Assembly (NCBI RefSeq): GCF_003589595.1
Contig: NW_020653200.1
Span: 6,468,298 to 6,532,297, forward strand
From: Hyposmocoma kahamanoa
Taxonomy: Eukaryota > Arthropoda > Insecta > Lepidoptera > Cosmopterigidae
Length of the DNA stretch: 64,000 nucleotides
Reading direction: 5' to 3'
Position numbers and translations under genes: made by a program. Below the pieces are notes generated by a model. It was not told the DNA's origin. It ran no database searches and worked only from the letters and a program-made list of their open reading frames with translations. Positions 36,761 through 48,900 of the stretch are shown here, in pieces; positions within the stretch are counted from its first letter, which is position 1; every line of letters starts with the position of its first letter.

Positions 36761-36857
36761 TCCGTGGCTTAGCGAATAGTCAATTTTTGTATGTGTCTAT
36801 TGCAGACCCTTGTTTTTAGTTTTTAACGATTTTACTATTTTTATTCTTTTTGTTATA

Positions 36858-37050
36858 ACATCAAGTAACGGGACGAACAAGTCGTGCGCCTGGTGGTAAG
36901 CTACACGCCTGTCCATAACGGTTACAGTGCCACTCAGATTAAGTTTTGCTTGCTTTAAGTTGCAAAGATCTGAGGGGCACTAACACTGCGCCCGTCACCC
37001 TGAGACATAAGTTGACAAGTCCCATGTGCCTGTAATTTCACCAGCTAGCT
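36858..37050 (-). repeat. Retroposon family B, copy 3 (reverse)
   Basis: AACGGGACGAACAAGTCGTG, GGTGGTAAGCTACACGCCTG, CCTGAGACATAAGTTGACAA, CTGTAATTTCACCAGCT. It is truncated at its 5' end compared with 24988-25283. Confidence 0.75.
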
Positions 37051-37970
37051 ATTTGGCTAGTGTCAAAGTTATGACCGCGTCATTAAATGTAAAAATGTGA
37101 CTTGAAGATCACAAAAAACTTCCATGTCGACGTCTATACTTAAAATAAACGCTAAGCAAAACTGTGAATAGTCATCTTTACTTTCAGCAGATTGGTCTAC
37201 CCTTCTTTTAAGCGATATGAAGGATATTCACAAAGTATTTGTTTTCATTTTTCAAGCTTGTAAAGTTTATAACAATAGTCATTAAAAAACTAACAAACTT
37301 GTCAAAATGAGCTCAAGATGTTAAATTGTTGTTTGTAGATACTCTATTTCAGAAAAAAAAATTAGTAACGCAATACATTATTGAGAAAAAAAATGGAACA
37401 ATAGAGACCACGCGATACCTAATACCATGGTCTAAGTTTTGTATAATGTACAAGAAATTATACATTGTAATAATATGATTTCCTTTAGATATTTCTTGTA
37501 GATATTGTGGTATAAGTAAAAGAGATAAAATAAATTCAGATTCGTTTATTCATAGCACAACATTTTTTCTTAAATCGCTAGAACATCAATGTTAGTATTA
37601 CTTATCCACTGAAAACAGTATAACATTATTATTATTTATAGAAAATAATAAAATCTAACCTGATGGGGTTGAAAAAAAAGAGTCTCACAAATGTAGTCAA
37701 TTTATAAATAGACAAAGTTTAATTATATATATGCTTATATCGTGCACATTTGATGAAAGTGGAACATCGATACGCATAAATAAGTATATTGATTCAAACT
37801 TTTCTTAAATAAGTATGTAAAGACTTATACTGTACATATACCTGGCACACTCATTTTTTTTTCAACACAACTATTGTTACTACACTTTCTACTGTTATTA
37901 ACTTACAATTTCAGTTTTAAACTTCCTAAATCTAACAAATTCAATACAATGAAATGATTACACCCCTCAT

Positions 37971-38194
37971 TAAAAAGAGTGGCATAAGTGAGGTTACGTC
38001 AAAAATGTTAATTGATCCATCATTGGATACAGAAAAATATAACCGACATCCTCTCCATTTCTTGTCTCTATCGACAATATTAGTAGATAGAGTTACTACA
38101 ATTGGAGAGGACGTGACTTTTATTTTTCTGTATGTAATAGAGCAATAAATGTTTTTGATGTAACTTTACTTATGCCATTCTTCCATGATGGGTG
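37971..38194. mobile_element. 224-bp foldback MITE, almost a full palindrome
   Basis: Two arms of about 100 bp pair around a short centre near 38082. The tips are CACCC(C/A)TCAT, then TGGCATAAGT on both sides (37989-37998; reverse at 38168-38177), then TACAGAAAAATA (38028-38039 and reverse), CCTCTCC and CTCTATC closing the stem. Mismatches and small bulges are scattered as in a diverged inverted repeat. A 64-codon ORF across it is accidental. It lies in bestrophin intron 3, so a transcript would fold into a long hairpin. Confidence 0.8.
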
Positions 38195-39331
38195 CGACTT
38201 GTTATATCGGTAACATTTCTGACACTAGTATCCATCAATAGAATTAGGAAATTGACATTCTAGATTAATCTTTCTGAAGTTAGCCAGTTTAGACTGGTAA
38301 TAGTAATTATATGGTACATATATATAATGACTATTATAAACCACGATCATTTAATTACTTATAACAAGCAAGTAATCCTAAGCTATATCCTTCTACTGTT
38401 ATGTTGTTTGCGGCGATCTGAACCCAAAAGCGTGTATTTATAATGTATATAATTAAATATATAATATTGAAAAATTAAAATGTATATAGAGTAGTCTGGT
38501 CTAATAAGAAGCACTTAAGGTTTGAGACGGTCGGTGGTGTAAAATGAAAACAAAAAGTATTAAAAAATCAACAATTGTTTTATTTAGTAGTCTGCTAATC
38601 TGACTCTTACATAGTGACGCGCGAAGTAATTATAATTAAATAATGTGGTTGTAATTAATAAAATAGTGAAAAATGGGATTTGCTACACTGGGTAAGAGTA
38701 CGCATGTGCATCGGCAAGAGAACGCCACCCTTTTTCTGATATAATTAAGTTTATCGGTCGCACAATTCACACCCAAATACTCCCAATCTCTCGTATCTAG
38801 TGCAAGCTTCATGATACCACAGATGGTATTGAGAGCATTCAATCCAATACTCACGTTTATACGTATCTTTATAAATCTCTTGGCGCCCTAATCGCCTCAA
38901 TACCTTTCTGATAATGAGATTTTTTTGTATTATTTGTCTCGTTTTGGTCTTACTTTTTGGAATAATTAACGATTAAAAAAAAATCTGTAAAGGTATGCGA
39001 GCACGCTTGCAACAACACATCGAGCTTCGTAATCTTGCACACTTCACCCATTTCAGAATAAAATTGTTACTAATGCTGTACATTGCAAGTAGCGGTGCCA
39101 GATACTGACTTTTCATTTCCGGAACAATTCTACTAGGGTAGTGGAGATGGGTCGTCTACTACTAGAACTAATTTGTCAGTGGCCATCTACCTAATTTGAC
39201 GGTCATAACATGGCCGTAACATTGTTTTCTACCATCTTTTGGGAGTTTTTAATACTCATTGAGTAACTTCAAAAAAATTACGTCATTCGCAATCAATATT
39301 TCGACATACCTTCGCACGACTGTAACGCTGC

Positions 39332-39370
39332 GTCTGGGGGACTTCTTTTGTGAAAGGAAGTCCCCCAGAC
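39332..39370. repeat. Perfect 14-bp hairpin, 11-base loop
   Basis: GTCTGGGGGACTTC (39332-39345) and its exact reverse complement (39357-39370) form a strong GC-rich stem in AT-rich intron sequence. Confidence 0.9.
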
Positions 39371-40195
39371 TACTCTAGTAAGTTTGTAAAAACATACTTT
39401 TATTTGGAATGGGGACAGTAAAGTCTAATTACTGGACACGGATCCAGACGGAAAATTCCGGCTCAATCCCGGATTTCCCGGCCATCTGGCAACTTCCGGT
39501 CACTTGCAACTAGGCGCAAGTGACCAGAATCGTTTGCCGTTTCAACTCTAGACAAGTTTTCGGAAGATTTAGAGCAATGTCAAAAATCAAAAATATGTTT
39601 GATTTGAAAATACCTAAAAGGTTTTAAGCAAGTACATTAAAATGTTCAGACTTATGTATGTACACAGTTTTTAGTTTTCAATATTTTTTTTATATTTTTC
39701 CGCATAATACACTTCCTAGCCCTACAAAATGACACCGGAGTTAGTCGCGTATTGAAAATAACTTTGCGGCAATCTACATTGCGTACTCTTTTCGAATGCG
39801 TCTTCTTAGACCTACCTATTCTATATTTACCCACGTAAATATTAAATGTATTGACAAAAATTGTATTTGCGAGTTAATAATAATAGGTACATTGTACACA
39901 AGTCTAATAGCATGGTTACCAAATTTCATTTGATGATATTTTTCATTTTATCCTTATATATTTATACTAAAAGTATGCTATATGTACTTTATAATAATAA
40001 GAATACATACTCATTTTGTGAATATAAAAATTAAATTGATATATTCAATATCTTAAGCTCGATTAAATTGATAACAATTTTTATTTATTTATTCTAAACA
40101 AACTTCAATTAAGTTTAGTAAATTTTAAGAAAATAAAGTAATTATAGGAAGCTAATACACCTCCGTTTATTAAGTTAGAAATTATTTTTAATACA

Positions 40196-40262
40196 TATAC
40201 GTATACGTACACGTACACGTACACGTATACGTATACGTATACGTATTTTTATACGTATACGG
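40196..40262. repeat. (TACACG/TATACG)n microsatellite
   Basis: About ten hexamer units, TACACG in the first third and TATACG later, interrupted by TATTTTTA near 40242. Confidence 0.9.
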
Positions 40263-40310
40263 TCTAAATGTAAGATTAAGTGTTATTTTTAGAAATTAAA
40301 ACGGGATTGC

Positions 40311-41030
40311 TTACCGTTTTGCGCTGGGACCAAATTCATATGCTCCGTGAAAATGATCACGATGTCCATCACGACAAGCTTGCCTGGCGATTTTGCATCG
40401 CCGCCTTTCGGCACGTTCTCGCCGCTTTTCGGCACGTTCTCGCCGCTTTTCGGCACGTTCTCGCCGCTTTACGTCACGTCGTCGTCGCTTTTCGTCACGT
40501 TGTCGTCGTCGTTCATAAGTGGACTGCATCCGTTTTTCATCACGTCGCTGTCGGTTTCCGTGAAGGTATTGCGTTCTTTCTTCGTTCCGTTGCTGCCGTC
40601 TTTGCTCACTACGCAAAAGACGCCTGACGTCACGACGTAACCGTCTTTCTGCAATTCGCTGTAGATTACGTTGACGTTCAATGTTTAAGTGTCCTTGCGA
40701 AGACGACGATTCTGGATAGCTTATCTCTCCATGTTGTGGGTCTTCTGCTGGCCTCAACTCTTCGATGACTATTGTTGTTACTATCGTATTTGAGATCAGA
40801 GAATCACGACTGTCAGGCGTGTATCGTGAAGACATTTCACTATCTCCACTAGTTTGCGTGTTTGTTGGTTCTAGATATTGCCATCTTCCCTGGGCAGATG
40901 TCGACGCATGTTCTGTTCCCCAGGTACCAAGTCTTGGGTTAGCTCTTTCAGTGGAAGTATATACTTCCGTGATCTCTTGGATTATCTTGAAAGCTGCGCG
41001 CTCTTGTTGTAAAATAACTGCCGTTTTCAA
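40311..41030 (-). pseudogene. Arg-rich C-terminal frame of the RBM7-like gene, offset from the RRM
   Basis: A 239-codon open frame overlapping the end of the RRM frame by 83 bases but shifted by one base. The first half is Ser/Thr/Gln-rich. The second half is dominated by Arg, Glu and Gln (ERRLRRDVRRLL, RRQRDEKR) and includes three copies of a 7-residue unit, EKRRERA, from a 21-bp DNA repeat at 40401-40470. RBM7-type proteins have charged disordered tails after the RRM, so this probably belonged to the same protein. The frame change near 41030 means a mutation, an assembly error, or that this frame is not translated. No GT...AG intron long enough to bridge the frames is visible. Confidence 0.5.
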
Positions 41031-41220
41031 ACCGCAAGTGGCTATTGAAAGGCATTATTTGCCAACTTGGCCGCAAGATAAGAACTCGTCCGAACAACCG
41101 GGCACCTTGAAATAAATTTAATGCATAGATAGCGTCTGCTGCATATCTATAAGTTAGAAATGCGAAGTTTCCAACTTCAATTTCATCCCGCGGTATAAAC
41201 ACACCGACCAGCGTCCCAGC
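40948..41220 (-). CDS. RBM7-like RRM protein, exon 2 (possible pseudogene)
   Basis: Begins after a TTGTTACAG acceptor (41221-41222 on -) with AGTLVGVFIPRDEIEVGNFA, then FLTYRYAADAIYALNLF and GARLFGRVLILRPS. This is the second half of an RRM: RNP1 (VGNFAFLTY) on beta 3 and the LYGR-like LFGR before beta 4, closest in style to RBM7/RBM11. RBM7 binds RNA for the nuclear exosome targeting complex (family knowledge). The frame continues 30 or so residues past the RRM and stops at 40948, giving a 119-residue product if read as is. An Arg-rich frame overlaps its end in another phase. Confidence 0.6.
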   Translation of the reverse strand, partial: AGTLVGVFIPRDEIEVGNFAFLTYRYAADAIYALNLFQGARLFGRVLILRPSWQIMPFNSHLRFENGSYFTTRARSFQDNPRDHGSIYFH

Positions 41221-41294
41221 CTGTAACAATAAAAAGCAAAAGTCAAACCTAATTCATAATGCAGGTATAAAATATTTACACTTGAAACACATAC

Positions 41295-41381
41295 CTGGCT
41301 GAATATTCCGCGCAGTACATCTTCATTTACTTGTGCGGCCAAATTGCCGCACCAAAGAATTTTGCTTATGGGCTCCGACAT
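41295..41381 (-). CDS. RBM7-like RRM protein, exon 1
   Basis: 29 codons, MSEPISKILWCGNLAAQVNE then DVLRGIFSQ, ending at a CAG|GTATGT donor in phase 0. ILWCGNL is the RNP2 strand and E(D)VL...F the first helix of an RRM. The 74-bp intron (41221-41294) argues against a processed retrocopy. The gene is antisense within bestrophin intron 3. Upstream on -, 41557-41366 is open in another frame (it contains LPIRTCKGLVELDYGFLNES) and overlaps the start. I do not recognise it. Confidence 0.65.
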
Positions 41382-42639
41382 TTTAGCATCTGATCAATTC
41401 GCTTTGGTGCTTTTGGTTCAACTGATTCGCTGCTCTCATTTAAAAATCCATAGTCTAACTCAACAAGTCCTTTGCACGTTCTGATAGGTAGATCAGGGTG
41501 AATGCGAGATAGCAAATTTGCTATTACGGTGACAAAACAAGGATGGAACGATAACAAAGGAACGCATGGTTTCTAAAATTCTAGACCCAAATACGAACCA
41601 ATCAATAATGCACATTGACTAAAGATACTCAAATAAAAATTTTAAATGGAAGCATGTTTACTTTTATTCTCATAAAATTGCTTTTAAAATTATTTGAATT
41701 TGAGTCCAGATCTACGCTTGGATTTGGTTCATTTTACGAGTGGGTTAACATTTAAGAACATCAATTTGTGTCTCACTTCCTGAAAACATAACTATGATAT
41801 ATCACTTATGTGCCAACTTCACGATGCACTCTCGTAATAAGTAATAACTTTGTTGCAATGTTTACTGGACACGTATTTGAATTGAAGATTTGGATCTTAT
41901 TTTTAGTATGGTAATTACGTATTTTTCACTTCTCATGCTCTACAAGTATAAATAAATAAGTAAGTATAGTCTTGCGTAGCGAGAGTATAATTCATCATTT
42001 AACCTATAAGGAATACAAAGTACCTAGTTTTTAATTTACTTTGAGCGGCATAGACCAACTACTTGCACTAGTTTGTACCAAAAGGTATAAGTTCAATAAG
42101 TGAAACAATACAATTACGACTAAAACAACAGTTAAAAATTACCATAAAAGCAAAAAAGATTATTATAATTTAACAATGAAATAATTCACCAAAGTAAATA
42201 AACATACAGTTTCACAGAGATTGCTGCGCTGCGAAAATTCAATACAAAAAGTGTTTGTGTGTGAACCATTTCCATTGCGAAAATGTTACATTTTAAGACT
42301 ACTCTCGGTTTTAGTTCCGTGCCTTTTCCGCATAAACGGTGGCGCCATATTATTTTCCTGCGTTAGTGTTTTTGTATGGACCATTTTAATGACGCGACGT
42401 ACCCTAGCACTTATATCGTTCGAAAAACGCCCATGATTGCCAAAAACCGCTTATTGTTGTATCTGTGTATGGTTGAAAAAAAAAAAAATACCGCGAACTT
42501 CAGAATTTTGGTTCGTGCTTTTGTTGTAGGTAGGGAGTATACGATTGAATTTATTTTTCTCGCAATCTTAGTGGTAAGTATAAAGTTTTCATCCCAATAC
42601 TAAGAGCCAATATTAAACCCTCGGAGTAATAGACACCTT

Positions 42640-42835
42640 GGTTACAGTTTGGGGGGTTAGCCACCCGAACTGTAGCCGAGAAGGTTAGCCTTCTCGAGTA
42701 TATATTGGCTCGTTTTAGTCTCTCGATAATATTATTTAATGCAATCGTTGCTTAATGGGGTTTCTTAAAGTCGAGTACCGTGTTTAGGCCACGACACTTT
42801 GCCGAGTGGCCTAAGTGGTGTAAGAGATTTTAAGA
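42640..42835. repeat. Cluster of three small stem-loops
   Basis: CGAGAAGG-TTAG-CCTTCTCG (42679-42698), a GGGTTAGCCACCC stem just before it, and TTAGGCCAC...GTGGCCTAA (42785-42816) lie within 180 bp. It may be a decayed MITE. Termini were not found. Confidence 0.45.
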
Positions 42836-44397
42836 CTTATATTTACATATAATACGTTTTCTACGAGTAAATAAAATAATGAAATAGAACCAATATTTAT
42901 TCTATATTTTGTTAACAATCCATGACAACAAACGCAATATTATTTATAATAAATTTTAACCCATTTATTACAGTAGGCAAAGGTTCCACCATACAGCCTC
43001 GTCATAATTATAATTATTTAGGCTAAAGCGAAACAAAGGCTACAAAACAAAAAAAATAAGAGATAGAACAGAACTGGCCAAGTACAAATACAAATTCCAA
43101 TAATTTTTTTTATAAAGATTTATGCTCCGATTTATTTGTAAGTCACTGGTCCGATTGCAAGACTTTTAGGTCAATTTAACCAATCAGGAGGCAGTATAGC
43201 GTTTGAATATCATCTTGATATTTTAATCAGCAAAAATACGACGTTCTTTTTTGAAACTCATTATAGTTCTGTGTACAGGACTTTAATACTCATTATAGTT
43301 CTGTGTACAGAATTTTAATTAAATTTTTCAATTCGGTGGCGAGTACCATACACAATAGAATTTTGATTCAGAACTAAAAAGGGCGCCTATTAGATATGGG
43401 TTGTGAAATTATAATTGACAGATTAGAGTACGAAGGAGAAAAAAAATACTGTTAAGGGTACGTTATTGTTAATATTATTGTAATAATGAAAATATAAAAT
43501 GTGCCTACTTCGAATAGAACTCACGCAACAAAAGCTCCGTGCTTAATATATATTTATTATTGTTCTAAAAAAACGAGTGATTTCAGTAATTATTTCAAAT
43601 TTTTGTTATTATGTCAAATCTTTACAAAGAATAGGATTAAATAAAATTAATGTAGTAATGTATAAGTAAAGAAATTCCTGTGATATGATATATTTTATGA
43701 GCCTCGCATCGAACAAAAGTGACTTGTAAAGAATAAACACCTAATTGAGTTGTGCATGGGTGTGGCAATAACATGCTTGCATAATGGCACAAAACTGATA
43801 AACTGCATTTGGTGCAAGTTTTATCCGTAGAATTACGATTCTAAATGAATATTTGTTGGTCGCGTACGCCGCTGTTCCATTATTAAGTAGATATTCTCAT
43901 CCGATTGTGAAAAGAACTTTCATAAGCTGTGACCAAACCCACAAGTTTCAGAATAAGTAATAAAAAAAATTCTACAGTGGCACAGCAACGCATGCATTAT
44001 AAGCTAATTAATACTTCCTATATATAAAATTTATTATGCAATGAATTTAAATAACTTAGTGTAATTCCTGCCATGCAAGTTAAAATAAATAAATAGGCAC
44101 CTTCAACCAGTGACCAGCCTGAAACGTGGTGAAACCGCTAGATATGAAACATTACAATAAAGGAAACAACAACAACAAACCTTAACCATGTATATTGACA
44201 ATAATTATTAATCATTTAGTCATAAAACCATGAGTCTTAAATTGACTTGTTTCTATTGCTATTGGTTTGACGATTTTACATAAGGTTGTTTACCAGCTTT
44301 CTCATTTTTTTTGCTACTTGACTATTGAAACGTACTCACGTGCTTCTAGCTTTGGTTAATATTTTAAATTTAAGTAATAAATAAGTAACGCACACAC

Positions 44398-44585
44398 TTA
44401 TTTCCCTGCATTACGGATACCCTGTATCGCGGGTAACATGGATACACATAGACAACTACAAATTACGCCCGAACTCACGAGAGAAATAAATGTAGGCCAT
44501 ACAAACATTTCTCCCGGCCCGGGATCTAACCAGGGACCCCTGGGTGGCAGCCAAGTATAGTAACCGTTTGGCCACGGAGGCAGCT
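44398..44585 (-). repeat. tRNA-derived SINE, copy 2 (reverse)
   Basis: Reverse complement of the family at 1197-1399: TCTCCCGGCCCGGGATCTAA covers the box-B region, and CCGTTTGGCCACGGAGGCAG is the head. The body TAGACAACTACAAATTACGC and AATGTAGGCCATACAAACA is shared. Box B is mutated here. Confidence 0.75.
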
Positions 44586-45794
44586 TGATACATATTTCTA
44601 TTAGTATCGTTTGACACTCCTGAGGTCTTGTTTGGTACTCATGAAAAAAATGTTTCACTCAACACAAACTGCATGACACATTTTATTCCGTGAATGATGA
44701 CTTTTTGAACCTTGGAGTGTAGAGTTACAGGCAAAGAACGCCAGATTAGTTAAGGCCATAGGTAAATGAGATATTACAAATAGCGAAAGAGTCGCGACGT
44801 TTGGCTACGTTCTTTCGCTTTGAACGTAGATTTGATACAAAAAGGGATTAATGACTCTTCAATTAAAATTGGATAATGACTTTAAAACAACTATTGCTAT
44901 ATGTATGGTCTGTTATGTATTCTGTTGCAGAGATATAAGATATCCGTCTTTATTAGACTCGTGTAATTATTGTAATTGTTTACGTCACCTCGTCTTAGGT
45001 TACTAACAAATGAACATAACGACAGCTTTTGTAATACTGTGCTAATACAGTAACAACTTGTTTATGAAGCTCGACTCGATGATCCAACCCTATTGCTCAG
45101 TTGACAAAGTTCCTACAAGTGTTTATAAGACCGTTTTCGATTTTAGAAATATGCCACAGTCGTTTCGATTTAGATAGGTTTGTTAATCTAATAACACAAA
45201 CACGAATTATGATTGTTGATTTATAGCTACCATAGCCATGTTTATTGAACATAATATTAGGCACATTACTCTGATTATGTTTAAAATTTCTTCCTACTGG
45301 GGTAGACAGAGACCAAGAACCTGCATTAAGTATTAAAAATTATTAATAACAGTAATGGCAATTAACTGTATAATAATTAATTATATCTATTGAATATAAA
45401 CGAGAACTTTACCGAATACAAACTATCAGATAAATATAGTTATATATCAGAGTTGATGTTTTTCAAAAGAAACCAGCAATGTTCGTAAAGGTGATTTTAA
45501 AATTTCATTAAAATAAACTGCATTGTTGAGGTGACTTTGCATTGATAAATATCTTTGCTATTGTCTTCTCTTTTTGCGGCATAAAAGAAACAATGAATCT
45601 CGTCGCGAACTAAACATCCGCTGGCGACACGAATTGTCGACAGAGTCGTGTTTTAATCCGTCCATTCAATCATTACTCGGCATTTACCTTTACCTGAACA
45701 TTTATTACTGTTATGTAAATCCAAAATTCAAAACATATTAAAAAAAAAAATCTACTTAACAAAAAAACATTTACAAGCCTAGGTAAATTATATA

Positions 45795-45826
45795 GTTCAG
45801 ACATATATCTAGATATATGTCTGAAC
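45795..45826. repeat. 32-bp perfect palindrome
   Basis: GTTCAGACATATATCT is followed at once by its exact reverse complement, with no loop. The centre is TCTAGA. Confidence 0.95.
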
Positions 45827-45884
45827 ATACGTGTGGACATGTTAATACAAATAATACAGTAGTTACTTCGGTCCTCGAAGATAA

Positions 45885-46120
45885 TGATCCGTATTTTAAG
45901 GTATTCTCGACTTCGGAAGACGGACGGACGGAATTCGGATTTAGTGCGCTATCTCTCAAGTACTGTACGACTACTTTAACTTTTCGGATTCGGAACGATA
46001 CGAATCGGACGCAATGCGCAAACGCTCTAAGGGTGAAAGAAAACGTGATGAATTGTACCCGTTCAAGAAGGTTCACAAATCTTAGAAAACATGTGAAGTC
46101 GGCAACCAGTATTGGGCCCG
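45885..46120. repeat. CGATTCGTATTCG-type repeat, copy 1
   Basis: TCGGATTCGGAACGATACGA followed by ATGCGCAAACGCTCTAA matches, in reverse, 62396-62465 and part of 62706-62760. Long open frames on both strands here reflect base composition of the repeat, not a gene. Confidence 0.55.
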
Positions 46121-46639
46121 CGTGATTTACTAGGTATGGTTTAACCCGACCGAGGAGACCCGTGTCTTTCAGTGGAACGTAAATTGAGTAGAAGATTTGT
46201 ACTACAACAAAACAGATGCCACGTGCAGAAACAATAACTTTCAAGAACAAAAGAAATCTATCCAAACTTGTGCGAAACTATTGCAACTTATAAAACATAA
46301 ATGGTATGAACGTTACAAGCGACGTCGTCGTACAATAGTGGCCAATTAATTCAACTTAAATAATTGCGTACATGAAACCACTCGTGTATAAACGTAAAGC
46401 GAAGAACCGCGACTATTGTTCGCAGGTTAAATGTACATGGTAAACGTAATGACAGCGTTGAACATTACTGTTTATTGCATCTCTTCATGTGTAAAATGGA
46501 TAATTGTGTTTACCTTTACAGCTGTGTCTATCGAGTGTCATTCTGCATAAAACGTGCTATTCGTTTTATTTACAAATCTATGATCGTCGATCACACGGTG
46601 AACTATAACACGACAAGTTATGACAGCTAAACCTCACAA

Positions 46640-46860
46640 AGGAATCAAATTCAAATTCAAAATGTCTTTTAAACTCAAACTCATCAACTTTGTTTTATAG
46701 GAAAGCAAATATTATAATTGAAATCGTCTACTGCTCATTCGTAAGGCAGACTCCGCTGAGAAGAATGAGCAAAAAACTAGAAACATTTATCATTTACAAT
46801 ATTTATTTCAAACATCTTAGATCGAGACTACCTGCCAGAACTAAACGGGTCACTACCACG
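46640..46860. repeat. LINE/SINE tail-like repeat
   Basis: AATTCAAATTCAAAATGTCT, CTACTGCTCATTCGTAAGGC and ACTCCGCTGAGAAGAATGAG are phrases I associate with dispersed retroposon copies in moths and butterflies. There is no second full copy in the window. Confidence 0.4.
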
Positions 46861-47324
46861 AATTTCGTTACTTTATGAAGACGACTGTCAAGAACAGCTG
46901 TTTGATGACGACTGTTCATTTTTATTCCTCATATTAATTTTATGTCTGTCACTATTTTTCATAAAAAACTACTCTTCTTAACATAAATTACATTTTCATA
47001 AATTTATTGTGACGCTAGGGTAACAATGTTTTTTATTTTATATCATGTTGGAAGTCCTCAAATTAATTAAAGCCTGCTATACATTGACTTACAAATAAAC
47101 TGCTATAGGTAACTGATCAATGACATGGATTTTTGTCATATGTATAAGTACGCAGAAGTTATCTAACAACCATTTAAGATTTTTTTTCAACATTTTGAGT
47201 ATCAAGACTATAACATTGCCCAAAAAAGGAATTTTTGAAGTCTTCAAATTAAGCAAAACTTAAAAAGTAAATGGATCATTGCCATAGATTTTTGTAGAGG
47301 TTGACTAACACCCATTTGAATAAA

Positions 47325-47512
47325 GTTTTTTTTGTGATACCGAGAGACGGGACGAACAAGTCATGGCCTGGTGGTAAGACACGCCTGTCCATAGCAGTTG
47401 CAGTGCCATTCAGAGGTTTACTTCGCAAAGATTTGAGGGGCACTGCTACTGCGCCTATCACCCTGAGACATAAGTTGACGAGTGCCATTACACTGTAATT
47501 TCACATTTTATA
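47325..47512 (-). repeat. Retroposon family B, copy 4 (reverse)
   Basis: GACGGGACGAACAAGTCATG, TGGTAAGACACGCCTGTCCA, CCTGAGACATAAGTTGACGA. Preceded by the T run expected for a reverse-oriented A tail. Confidence 0.75.
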
Positions 47513-47954
47513 CCCTTACCTTTACTTTTTAATTAAGATGCTCCAAACTAAAAAAACTGGTATTTTTACGTTGCCTTTTTTCAATAACTTCGATAATGCG
47601 TTAAGAAGCAATTCGTAATGCTTGTACTCGTAGCTACATGCGTTTTACGATACATTGCTGTATTATTTTTGCAGTGGACTTTGTTAGCAGATGTGATTGC
47701 ATTTTGATTTTGAAAAATAAATTTTAAAATAATTTTGTTTGAGTTTGTGGAATAGGTACTACATGTTCAAGTTTTTCTGTTATAAACATGATGACAGAAA
47801 TATGATTACGTTCAGAATACTGACTATAGCAAGCATGCAAAATAAAAGTGTTTGTAAGTATATTTAGCAGCACAAGCGTGGTATAATCCATATCTTTTCT
47901 TCTAACGTTATTTATAATACAGCTAACATAGATTCTTAATAATGTACTTTGTTA

Positions 47955-48010
47955 GTATAATTATATAGTATAATATATAGAAGGTATAATTATATAGTAT
48001 AATATATAGG
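47955..48010. repeat. Tandem AT-rich duplication
   Basis: Two copies of TATAATTATATAGTATAATA and TATAG, separated by AAGG. Confidence 0.8.
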
Positions 48011-48900
48011 TCGTGTCATATTAATGTTTTTATTCCAAAGTTTTTGTTTGCTCATGTATACATATATGTGTATCATATCATATATAAAGATGTGTTTATT
48101 ATATCTATGTATTTTATACATTACCTATTTTTACTTTTTGTCTTTCGCATACTAAATTAGCATAGAAAAACTAGATACGTGTGTGTAATAAATTTAGCAT
48201 GTAAACAAGATCGTGACGTACCACTTTAAGAATGTAGAAGGAAAATCAAACTGGCTAATCACATTAAATTGTACCTATGTATATTACGGTAAGTGTGATT
48301 AATTAGAAATTATTAATAATCATCAATCATTATTAATAATTAATTAATTACCGAAATTCGAGGTAAAAGTAATAAATTAATTACTTTTGCCCATGATTAA
48401 ACCTTAGTATTGGTAATTATAATATGTTTTCTGTTTTACTTGTTACAAAAAAGTTTCGCCGACTAGGGATGAACCTTTCAGGTTCGAATAGTGTATGTTA
48501 TTCAATGAGCAAGCAGTAGCAGGAGCAGTGTGACCCGGCAATTTCCAGAACCGAATCTGTTTGCGTTTTTGAGCTGTTTCGGCCCCGAGTAGGTTTAAGT
48601 TAGGTTAGTATAAGTATGTAAAAGTTGCCAGAACCAAATTTCTTCGCGATTCCAATTGCAATTATTCTACTGGCGAGTTTTATTACTATGACGTAAGATT
48701 TTATTACTATGAAATGCCGATTCTCTCAACTCAAATATCTGGCGTATGGTTTGGAATTCCAAATTCAAATTTATTTTAAATGAAAGCTTGTACAATTTTT
48801 ATTTTCAAATTTGTTTTTCCTTTGTTTTCGCGTCATTTGTTTTTGCTCTAATATTGTGCTGTTTATGATAATGGAATAGTTTATCGTGTAATTTTCGAAT

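Noticed and set aside
38030..38120. A miRNA gene
   Set aside because: The pairing extends far beyond a miRNA precursor to both ends of a MITE, so the element explains it. Small-RNA data would be needed to claim more.
37954..38148. 64-codon ORF
   Set aside because: It lies across the two arms of a foldback MITE, and its frame comes from the inverted repeat.
40280..40640. Two + strand ORFs of about 100 codons
   Set aside because: They are antisense shadows of the 21-bp repeat in the RBM7-like Arg-rich frame.
41366..41557. 63-codon ORF on - upstream of the RRM gene
   Set aside because: Not recognised and in another frame from the RRM. It overlaps the start codon region, so it may be 5' UTR or a chance frame. 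Noted only as context.
45771..46265. 164-codon ORF on - and 102-codon ORF on +
   Set aside because: Overlapping frames on both strands over a dispersed repeat. No domain is recognised.
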